Below, piece after piece: positions 1 through 5,735 of a DNA stretch of 5,735 nt. Origin of the DNA: an uncultured Lachnospiraceae bacterium (GTDB lineage Bacteria; Bacillota_A; Clostridia; Lachnospirales; Lachnospiraceae); assembly GCA_910587905.1 (NCBI GenBank), contig CAJUOF010000171.1, positions 1-5,735 of the forward strand. The letters run 5' to 3'. Position 1 is the stretch's first letter, and every line of letters starts with the position of its first letter. Position numbers and translations under genes: made by a program. The notes beneath the pieces are model-generated. The model ran no database searches and was not told the origin of the DNA. It saw nothing but the letters and a program-made list of their open reading frames with translations.

Positions 1-31
1 ACTGGAGTTCAGACGTGTGCTCTTCCGATCT
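1..31 (+). other. Illumina TruSeq read-2 adapter remnant (artefact)
   Basis: These bases are synthetic. They start ACTGGAGTTCAGACG and end GTGCTCTTCCGATCT, which is the standard TruSeq multiplexing read-2 primer/adapter lacking only its first three bases (GTG). The final T is the ligation-overhang base, so the insert begins at base 32. The minus-strand flavoprotein frame stays open and family-like up to this boundary and then meets the adapter. The adapter was therefore not trimmed before assembly and marks an artificial contig end. Any reading frame starting in these bases is spurious. Confidence 0.98.
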
Positions 32-1002
32 GCCGTCACTTTGTAGGGCGCCGGCGGGAAGGCCCCGGCAAACCGCTTCCCGTACTGGGCCTCCTGGATC
101 ATGGCCTGGGGATGCTCCATCCGAAGTCCCACGGCAAAAGCCTTGGCATGCATGGAAAGCCCCCTGTCATAGAGCATGCGGAAGGTGTCCCTGGCGCTGT
201 GGCCGATGGCGAGAACCAGATGGTCCGTCCGGAAAAAGCGTCGCTCCCCGCTTCCCGTATCCTCCGCGAAAATTCCGGAAAGCTTCCCGCCCTTATACTC
301 CAGGTCCACAAACTTCATGTGAAAGAAAAACTCGCAGCCAAGCCCCTCCATCTCACGCCTGAGATTGACAAGGACCATTTTGAGCACATCCGTCCCGATA
401 TGGGGCTTGTTGTCATAGAGGATTTCCTCCCCCGCCCCCATGGCGGCGAACACCTCCAGGACCTTCCGCCCCCGAAGCAGAGGGTCCTTCGCCAGGGTGT
501 TGAGTTTCCCGTCGGAGAAGGTTCCCGCTCCCCCTTCCCCGAACTGGACGTTACACTCCGTATCCAAGAGCCCGCTGCGCCAGAACCGCTCCACCGCCGC
601 CTCCCGTTCCCGGACCGGGCCGCCCCTCTCCAGGAGGATGGGGGCGGCCCCGGCCTTCGCCAGCATATATCCGCAAAAAAGCCCGGCCGGGCCCGTGCCC
701 ACGATGACCGGCCGGTGCAAAAACGGCGTTCCCGTCCCTTTTGGAAAGCGGTAAGCCTCCTCCTTTACGATCTGCGCCTCCCGCCCCCGAAGCCTCTTGA
801 GGACCGCCGCCTCCCGTCCCCGGACTTCCACGTCCACCTGGTAGACAAAGAAAGGAGCCTCCTTCTTCCTGGCGTCAATGGATTTCTTTCTGATCTGGTA
901 CGCCTTGATCTCCTTCTCCGAAAGCCGGAGCATGTGACAGAGCCGTGGGAGAAGCAATTCCTCCCCCTCCCCCGGCCCGAGCTTCATTTTGATCCGAATC
1001 AT
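32..1002 (-). CDS. COG2509-type FAD-dependent dehydrogenase, C-terminus missing
   Basis: About 323 codons of an NAD(P)/FAD-dependent oxidoreductase of the COG2509 type are present. My own translation of this frame has no stop. A family-typical N-terminal region (about residues 1-95, with LCHMLRLSEKEI and IRKKSIDARKK) precedes a Rossmann FAD site, VIVGTGPAG (99-107), and the strand-2 acidic residue in ILLERG (E125). Family signatures follow: NVQFGEGGAGTFSDGKLNT (152-168), KPHIGTDVLK (199-208), LAIGHSARDTF (264-274) and AVGLRMEHPQ (about 290-299). As I recall, the family is usually about 500-550 residues, so roughly the last 40% lies off the contig. The frame runs directly into adapter sequence, so this is a contig-end truncation and not a pseudogene. 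The start is the ATG at 1002, which overlaps the TGA of the upstream flavoprotein as ATGA; the next ATG (987) has a poorer ribosome site. It is presumably a cytoplasmic redox enzyme. No substrate is established and I assign none. Confidence 0.93.
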
Positions 1003-2225
1003 GGCCTTCCCTGCTTTCCGGCCAGAAAACCGCTGGCCCATGCCCACTGTAAATTGTAACCGCCGCAATCTGCATCCACGTCCAACATCTCCCCGGCAAA
1101 AAAAAGACCCGGGACAAGCTTCGACTCCATGGTGTTTGCCCGCACGAAGCGGGTGTCGATGCCGCCCGCCGTCACCTGGGCCTTCGAAAAATCTCCCACC
1201 GCCGAAATCTCCAGAGGAAAGCGGAAGATAAGGTCAAAAAGTTTCCGCTTCCGCCGCTCATCCAACCGGCCGGCCGGGGCGTGAAGGGGAATCCCCGCCT
1301 TCTTTAAAAGCACCGCCGCCAGCTTTTCGGGGAACAGACCACAGAGAATTCTAAGACAGTCCCCCTCCCCCGAACAGGCGCGGGAGAGAAGGGCTTCCCC
1401 CCGTTCCCGCCCGTATTCCGGAAGAAAGTTAAGTTCTGCAAGCGCCCGCTTTCCCTCCGAAAGGGCCCTGGCGGCATGGCGGCTCACCTGGAAGGCCGGA
1501 ATCCCGGAGACGCCGTAATCGGTGATCTGAAGCTCCCCCGCATCCCGGCCACAAAGCTGCCGCTCTCCCTCTGTCTCCACGTACAGAGAAATCGTCCCGT
1601 CCGTCCGGACGCCGGCGGCCTTTTTAAGCGGACTCTCGACGGCAAAAAGTCCCGTGAGGGCCGGAACCGGAGGAACCAGGGGATGACCGAGGGCTTTCGC
1701 CAGCCGGTAGCCGCTCCCGTCAGAGCCGGTAAAAGGAGCCGCCAGTCCGCCACAGGCGAGGACCACACCGTCCGCCTGAAACGAAGTCTCTTCCGTGAAG
1801 ACGAAAAAAGCCCCGTCCGCCTCCTGTTTGACTTCCCTCACCACGCACGCCGTCCGAACCTCCGCCTTCCGCCTGGAAAGCTCCGAAAGAAGCGCCTCCC
1901 TGACGGTGCTGGCCTGGGAGGAGCGGGGATACACATAACCGTCCCGCTCCCTAAAAAAAAGTCCCAGCTCCCCAAAAAACCGGAGAGTCTCATCAAAGCC
2001 GAACCGCTCCAGGGCCGGCAGGAAAAAGCCCGGATTTTCCGAATGGTAAAATTCCTCCCCCTGCCGCCTGTTGGTCAGGTTGCAGCGGCCATTCCCGGTG
2101 GAAAGAAGCTTTTTCCCCAGGGTGTCCGTGTGTTCCAAAACCGTCACCCGATCCCCCTCGCCGGCAGCGACAATGGCCGCCGTCATGCCGGCGGCTCCAC
2201 CGCCGATGATCACTGTGCGTCTCAT
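999..2225 (-). CDS. HI0933/BaiN-family FAD-binding flavoprotein
   Basis: A complete 408-residue protein of the HI0933 family, also annotated as aminoacetone-oxidase-like, YhiN or BaiN-type flavoprotein. The N-terminal FAD site is VIIGGGAAGM (5-14) with E31 at the end of strand 2. It is followed by the hallmark GKKLLSTGNGRCNLTN (37-52), ACGGLAAPFTGSDGSGY (157-173), GELQITDYGVSGIPAF (230-245), TAGGI (352-356), and a strongly conserved C-terminus with TMESKLVPGLFFAGEML (365-381) and CGGYNLQWAWASG (387-399). The length is normal for the family. I start at the ATG at 2225, which gives the family-typical short lead (MRRTVII). An in-frame GTG at 2237 would add four residues, but its next two codons are the AGGAGG ribosome site itself. 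The gene begins 14 bases after the solute-binding protein and overlaps the next flavoprotein by 4 bases. It is predicted cytoplasmic. BaiN of Clostridium scindens has been linked to bile-acid dehydroxylation, but the family is widespread and nothing here supports that substrate. Confidence 0.96.
   Translation of the reverse strand: MRRTVIIGGGAAGMTAAIVAAGEGDRVTVLEHTDTLGKKLLSTGNGRCNLTNRRQGEEFYHSENPGFFLPALERFGFDETLRFFGELGLFFRERDGYVYPRSSQASTVREALLSELSRRKAEVRTACVVREVKQEADGAFFVFTEETSFQADGVVLACGGLAAPFTGSDGSGYRLAKALGHPLVPPVPALTGLFAVESPLKKAAGVRTDGTISLYVETEGERQLCGRDAGELQITDYGVSGIPAFQVSRHAARALSEGKRALAELNFLPEYGRERGEALLSRACSGEGDCLRILCGLFPEKLAAVLLKKAGIPLHAPAGRLDERRKRKLFDLIFRFPLEISAVGDFSKAQVTAGGIDTRFVRANTMESKLVPGLFFAGEMLDVDADCGGYNLQWAWASGFLAGKQGRP
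1005..1012 (-). promoter_or_regulatory. Ribosome binding site of the COG2509-type gene
   Basis: On the minus strand this reads AGGGAAGG, followed by CC and the ATG at 1002. The AGGG part sits 6 bases from the start codon. The site lies within the 3' end of the upstream flavoprotein gene, just before the ATGA stop/start overlap, an arrangement typical of translational coupling. Confidence 0.65.
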
Positions 2226-2228
2226 AAT

Positions 2229-2234
2229 CCTCCT
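2229..2234 (-). promoter_or_regulatory. Ribosome binding site that decides the HI0933-family start
   Basis: A perfect AGGAGG on the minus strand, followed by ATT and then ATG (2225). The spacer is only 3 bases, shorter than usual. It lies in the 14-base gap after the solute-binding protein's TAA (2242-2240). If translation began at the GTG at 2237, this sequence would be codons 2 and 3, and only a weak TAAGG would be left upstream. This favours the ATG. Confidence 0.75.
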
Positions 2235-2239
2235 CACCC

Positions 2240-3559
2240 TTACTCGTTCAGTGACTCCTCCTGCAGCTCGTCAAACATGGCCATGCAGTCGTCCACGGAG
2301 GCCCCGTTTAAGAGCTCCCGCACGATGAGGCAGGTGTTGCCCCACTGCTCCACCTTCAGATTCGCATTGGAGCCAAGGACATAGACCCCCTCGTTGACCC
2401 GGTCGTTGAGAGGCTTCAAGGCATCCACGCAGTCCACCTCCACGTTTTTGGAGGGGGAAATGACCCGATTGTTTTCCGCATATAGTTGAAGCGCCTCATC
2501 CGAAAGGATCACGTCCAGAACCTCCATGGCCTCTTCCAGATGTTCGGCTTCCGCTGAGATTCCATAACCGGTGATGGAAATGACCGGCATCTGACCAAGC
2601 GCACTGGGAAATCCAATGACCTGCATGTGGAAATTCGGGTTTCCATAAGCCGTTTCCGCGTTAGCTACAGACCAGTATGCCATGACGATAGGAGTCTTTC
2701 CGGCCAGGAAATCCGGTCCCTCCCCCTCAATTGCCTCAGCGGTGTAAGCGGCTTCGGCGTCAATATAGCCCTTGTCGATCAATTCCTTCAGATATTCAAA
2801 ACCCGGCCGCATATAGTCGCTGTATTTCGCCGTCCCGTTATTGAGGGCCTCGATCTGCGCCTCCGTATCGTCTCCGTTGTAGAGTTCGGCATAGGCTTGG
2901 GCAAAGACGAAATTCTCCAGCCACCAGCGGTTGGCGCCGATGGGAGTCTCGATCCCGTTCTCCTTGAAGACCCGACAACACTCCAAAAATTCCTCCGGCG
3001 TGTTGGGGAGCGCCAGATGATATTGATCAAACAGGTCCTGATTGACAAACAGGCCGTAAGCCACCACCTCCTGGGGAATGCCCACCAGCTTTCCGTCCAC
3101 CGTGTTGGCCGTTTTCACCACATCCCTTAAATTCTCTGCACAGGCAAGGCCGGACAGGTCGGCCAGTTCCCCCTCCGAGCCAAGAACTAGGAGCGTATCC
3201 GGGTTTAACAGGTACAGATCGTCCATGTGATTTCTCACCCGGTCAAGGACCACGTCGTCATAAGTCTTTTCCTGGTAATTCTCTGCCGTATAGGTCCGGT
3301 ACTCCACCCTGAGGCCCAAGCGCTCCTCCGCCATGATCACCGTCTGGTCAAAGGCGCTCCTGGCAGCGTTCTTCACATTGGGCTTAGACTTTTCCATAGG
3401 TCCGAATAAATTGATGACCATCGCTTCCTGTTCGTCATTGTCGGCCAGGTTGTTTCCCAGATTTGGTTTTTCACCACAGCCAAGAAAGGAAAGGAGCACG
3501 GTTCCCGCCAGAAAAACAGGCAGAGACCGCTCCCTAAAAGTTTTGATAAAAGATTTCAT
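2240..3559 (-). CDS. Extracellular solute-binding lipoprotein (family 1-like)
   Basis: A complete 439-residue protein. The N-terminus is a lipoprotein signal: a basic stretch (K2-R11), a hydrophobic core LPVFLAGTVLLSFLG (13-27) and a predicted lipidated Cys28. The lipobox is slightly unusual (F at -3, L at -2) but fits the general lipoprotein rule. The mature protein has a spacer to about residue 45 and then an MsmE/UgpB-like binding-protein body. Typical parts are VGIPQEVVAYGLFVNQDLFD (159-178), LPNTPEEFLECC (184-195), the aromatic RWWLENFVFAQAY (211-223), GKTPIVMAYWSVAN (287-300) and GYGISAEAEHLEEAMEVLD (331-349). Such proteins bind a small solute, often a sugar, outside the cell; the ligand cannot be read from the sequence. 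No ABC permease or ATPase gene is in the window. The gene starts 3 bases after the hybrid kinase, so a role as ligand receptor for that kinase is a reasonable inference. The alternative is a binding protein for a transporter encoded elsewhere. Confidence 0.93.
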   Translation of the reverse strand: MKSFIKTFRERSLPVFLAGTVLLSFLGCGEKPNLGNNLADNDEQEAMVINLFGPMEKSKPNVKNAARSAFDQTVIMAEERLGLRVEYRTYTAENYQEKTYDDVVLDRVRNHMDDLYLLNPDTLLVLGSEGELADLSGLACAENLRDVVKTANTVDGKLVGIPQEVVAYGLFVNQDLFDQYHLALPNTPEEFLECCRVFKENGIETPIGANRWWLENFVFAQAYAELYNGDDTEAQIEALNNGTAKYSDYMRPGFEYLKELIDKGYIDAEAAYTAEAIEGEGPDFLAGKTPIVMAYWSVANAETAYGNPNFHMQVIGFPSALGQMPVISITGYGISAEAEHLEEAMEVLDVILSDEALQLYAENNRVISPSKNVEVDCVDALKPLNDRVNEGVYVLGSNANLKVEQWGNTCLIVRELLNGASVDDCMAMFDELQEESLNE

Positions 3560-3562
3560 GGA

Positions 3563-5735
3563 TCAGTTCCCCTTGTTTGAAAATTGATTGACGGCAATTC
3601 GAAGAAGCTCCATGTCGATGGGCTTCGCCACATGAGCGTTCATGCCGGCGTCCATGGCGTTCTTTACGTCCTCCGAGAAGGCGTTGGCGGTCATGGCGAT
3701 GATCGGAATCTCCCCCGCATCGCTTCGATCCAGGGCGCGGATGGCTCTGGTGGCCTCATAACCGTTCATGACCGGCATCTGGACATCCATCAGGATCGCG
3801 TCATACCGGCCAGGCTCCGTATCCCGGAACCGTTCCACGGCCAAAAGTCCGTTTTCCACCAGCTCACAGGTGGCTCCGTCCATGTCCAGAAATTCCTGCA
3901 CGATCTCCGCATTGATCTCATTGTCCTCCGCCACAAGGAAATGGCATCCCTCCAGACGGTTATGCCCCTCCGTCACAAATCCGTCCTCCGGATGGCCGTG
4001 GGTAAGTTCCGAACGGCCATGGGCCTGCTCCCTCGGGAGCTCCAGAATCTTCTCCATGAAAGCCGACACAAAGAAGGGCTTCGTCAGATAACCGTCAACA
4101 CCGGCACAGACAGCCTGGTCTTCGATTTCGTTCCAGTCATAGGAGGTTAAGAAGAAAATGGGGACATGCTCCGGCAGGACTTCCCTGAGTCCCTTTGCCG
4201 TCTCCAGGCCGCTCATCTGTCCCGGCATCTGCCAATCCAGAAGGATCACATCATAGCGGCCTCCCTGATTATAATATTCCCGAACCTGCGCAATGCCCGC
4301 TTCCCCGCCAAGGGAAATGTCCACCGAGACTCCGGAACCTTCCATCAGCATTCGGATATTGTTACATATTGTTTCATCGTCGTCAATGGTCAGGATTCGC
4401 GAGATCCCATGGTTGGGCCAGAACTGATCATCCATAGCTTCCTCCGGGATGCGAAGCTCCAAATCCACTGTGAAGAGCGTTCCCCGATCCACCTCACTTG
4501 CGACTTTGATGGTTCCTCCCATCAGCTCCACGATGTTTTTCGTGATCGCCATGCCAAGGCCCGTGCCCTGAACCTTGTTGGTGGTGCTGTTCTCCGCCCT
4601 GGTAAAGGCGTCAAAAATCACCTCCAGATATTCCGGAGTCATGCCAAAACCGTTGTCCTCCACCTCGATTCGGATGTGTTCATACTGAGGAGACCGCTGC
4701 TTTAAGCCAATGATGCGGAACCAGATGGTTCCCCCCTCCCCCGTATATTTGACCGCATTGGACAACAGGTTTAACAAAATCTGGTTCAGTCTGGTCTCGT
4801 CCCCAATCAGGCGTTCATGCTTGACGCCTGTCACCGAAATGTCAAACTCCTGTCCCTTGGCCTTCGCCGCCGGCCGGATGATGGAATCCACCGAAGCGAC
4901 CACGTGGTTCAGGGCGAATTCCCCGATGGTAAGGACTACCTTACCGCTCTCGATCTTGGAAACATCCAGCACATCGTTGATGAGTCCCAGAAGGTGTTGG
5001 CCGGAAGCTGTGATCTTCCTTGTGTACTCCCGGACCCTCGCCGGATAATCTGCATTCTGCTCCAAAAGCGTCGCAAACCCTAGAATGGCGTTCATGGGCG
5101 TGCGGATGTCATGAGACATGTTGGCTAAAAAGGTGGTCTTTGAATGGCTGGCGATCTGGGCCGCCTGGAGCGCATCCGCCAGCTGCTTGTTATGTATCTT
5201 CCGTTCCTCTTCCCGTTCCTTCCGGAATTTGTTCTTCTGCCGCTCCGTCAGGAAATAGAGGACAAAGCAGACGAAAAACGCTACCAGCATGGAAGCGACT
5301 ACCATGTAGAGATTCTGGTTGACCGACCGGCCCTCCTGTTGGATCGCTTCCACCGGCACGTACCCGATCAGGTAAATGGCGCTGTCCTCCACCGCCCACA
5401 TATAGATCAGGGCTTCCCTGGATTGGACTTTATGATAAAACATGACATTCTTTCCATCTCTCAGGCTTTGGGAAATCATGGAGAGAATCTGCTCTTCCAC
5501 GATGTTGTTGGCTCGGCAAAAATCCTCCAGGTTCAAATGCCCCGCATCCCGTTCTCCCATCCCCTTGGGTTTTAACACCAGCCGTTCGCTGATGGTATCC
5601 ATGACATAGAGCGTCGCGTTAGTATTGTAAAAGCTGTCCGGAAGGGCGTCGTCCAGCGAGTCATAAATATATTCAATATAAAGGGTGGCAGTCTCCCCGT
5701 CCTCCGACTGAACCGGGCAGGACATGGTATAGGCC
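3563..5735 (-). CDS. Hybrid sensor histidine kinase with two receiver domains, N-terminus missing
   Basis: The frame is open through the right edge (codons for A-Y-T precede the first visible ATG at 5725), so the true start is outside the window. Residues are numbered from that ATG; 720 are visible. Residues 1-135 are the membrane-near part of an extracellular sensor, possibly Cache-like, with no confident family. A membrane helix (about 139-160) and a charged, probably coiled-coil linker (161-195) follow. HisKA has NMSHDIRTPMNAILGF with phospho-acceptor H205. The HATPase domain has the N box (N319-T328), DNGFGM (357-362) and GTGLGM (387-392). Receiver 1 (about 443-560) has D448-D450, phospho-acceptor D497, T527 and K549. 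Receiver 2 (about 593-712) has E600/D601, D647, T679 and K701. Both receivers keep their catalytic residues. I see no HPt or DNA-binding domain, so output must go through another protein. It lies 3 bases upstream of the binding lipoprotein, a likely sensing partner. Confidence 0.95.
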   Translation of the reverse strand, partial: AYTMSCPVQSEDGETATLYIEYIYDSLDDALPDSFYNTNATLYVMDTISERLVLKPKGMGERDAGHLNLEDFCRANNIVEEQILSMISQSLRDGKNVMFYHKVQSREALIYMWAVEDSAIYLIGYVPVEAIQQEGRSVNQNLYMVVASMLVAFFVCFVLYFLTERQKNKFRKEREEERKIHNKQLADALQAAQIASHSKTTFLANMSHDIRTPMNAILGFATLLEQNADYPARVREYTRKITASGQHLLGLINDVLDVSKIESGKVVLTIGEFALNHVVASVDSIIRPAAKAKGQEFDISVTGVKHERLIGDETRLNQILLNLLSNAVKYTGEGGTIWFRIIGLKQRSPQYEHIRIEVEDNGFGMTPEYLEVIFDAFTRAENSTTNKVQGTGLGMAITKNIVELMGGTIKVASEVDRGTLFTVDLELRIPEEAMDDQFWPNHGISRILTIDDDETICNNIRMLMEGSGVSVDISLGGEAGIAQVREYYNQGGRYDVILLDWQMPGQMSGLETAKGLREVLPEHVPIFFLTSYDWNEIEDQAVCAGVDGYLTKPFFVSAFMEKILELPREQAHGRSELTHGHPEDGFVTEGHNRLEGCHFLVAEDNEINAEIVQEFLDMDGATCELVENGLLAVERFRDTEPGRYDAILMDVQMPVMNGYEATRAIRALDRSDAGEIPIIAMTANAFSEDVKNAMDAGMNAHVAKPIDMELLRIAVNQFSNKGN
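3569..3574 (-). promoter_or_regulatory. Ribosome binding site of the solute-binding lipoprotein
   Basis: On the minus strand this reads AAGGGG, followed by a 9-base spacer and the ATG at 3559. The site lies inside the last codons of the hybrid kinase (K-G-N), whose TGA is at 3565-3563. Translation of the lipoprotein may therefore be linked to that of the kinase. It supports the start chosen at 3559. Confidence 0.7.

Larger units (their letters stand above)
32..5735 (-). other. Predicted single transcription unit of four genes
   Basis: All four genes share the minus strand with gaps of 3 bases, 14 bases and a 4-base overlap, in the order kinase, solute-binding protein, HI0933-family flavoprotein, COG2509-type flavoprotein. 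None of the gaps can hold a promoter or terminator, and I saw no terminator-like hairpin with a T-run at the gene ends. The promoter must be upstream of base 5735, unless an internal promoter lies within the coding sequence before the flavoprotein pair, which cannot be judged by eye. Confidence 0.75.

Noticed and set aside
15..362. A plus-strand open frame starting in the first bases.
   Set aside because: Its start codon lies inside the sequencing adapter and its product has no family features.
675..692. Terminator look-alike on the minus strand: the palindrome GCCCGGCCGGGC followed by six T.
   Set aside because: It lies inside the codons for the FAD-binding GPAGLF motif of the COG2509-type gene. 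The stem is only 4 base pairs and the gene continues through it, so coding constraint explains it.
112..1059. A 315-codon open frame on the plus strand opposite the COG2509-type gene.
   Set aside because: Its translation is rich in Pro, Arg, His and Leu with no domain, while the minus strand carries clear family motifs. It is an antisense shadow in G+C-rich coding DNA.
999..2225. Assignment as the bile-acid enzyme BaiN.
   Set aside because: Family membership alone does not show this activity, no other bai-type gene is in the window, and the family is widespread in bacteria that do not transform bile acids.
2226..2237. GTG at 2237 as the start of the HI0933-family gene.
   Set aside because: It would turn the AGGAGG ribosome site into codons and leave a weak site upstream. 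The ATG at 2225 gives the family-typical N-terminus.
1476..2384. A 302-codon open frame on the plus strand opposite the HI0933-family gene.
   Set aside because: It is low-complexity and basic, without recognisable motifs, and it crosses the boundary between two real minus-strand genes. It is a shadow.
3563..5725. The ATG at 5725 as the true start of the hybrid kinase.
   Set aside because: The frame stays open to the window edge. A start here would leave half of a sensor domain without the preceding membrane helix or signal expected for an extracellular domain.

Overview
The window reads as the end of a short-read contig from a Gram-positive, Clostridia-type genome, probably Lachnospiraceae. 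The evidence is a lipoprotein-type solute-binding protein, a hybrid histidine kinase whose style is common in gut Firmicutes, G-rich Shine-Dalgarno sites, and a tandem pair of flavoproteins common in that group. The species cannot be named from the sequence. Bases 1-31 are not genomic: they match the Illumina TruSeq read-2 adapter, so biological sequence starts at base 32.

Everything genomic is on the minus strand and is read from right to left as one tightly packed row of four genes. (1) 5735-3563 is a hybrid sensor histidine kinase missing its N-terminus: end of an extracellular sensor domain, one membrane helix, HisKA, HATPase and two receiver domains. (2) 3559-2240 is a complete extracellular solute-binding lipoprotein with no ABC permease or ATPase gene beside it. 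(3) 2225-999 is a complete HI0933/BaiN-type FAD flavoprotein. (4) 1002-32 is a COG2509-type FAD-dependent dehydrogenase cut off at its C-terminus by the contig end. The gaps are 3 bases, 14 bases and a 4-base ATGA overlap. No promoter or terminator fits between the genes, so transcription must start beyond base 5735.

The row looks like two modules joined together. The kinase and solute-binding protein plausibly form a sensing unit in which the lipoprotein captures a small molecule outside the cell and the kinase reports it through a phosphorelay. The two flavoproteins are a separate redox pair with no experimentally fixed role. Sampled G+C is about 10 points higher in the flavoprotein half than in the kinase/lipoprotein half, and the change falls near base 2240.

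I found no RNA gene, CRISPR array, mobile element or attachment site. No stretch over 300 bases lacks a gene. I see no clearly new system. The most notable points are the transporter-less binding protein next to the kinase, the module junction with its composition step, and the adapter remnant.
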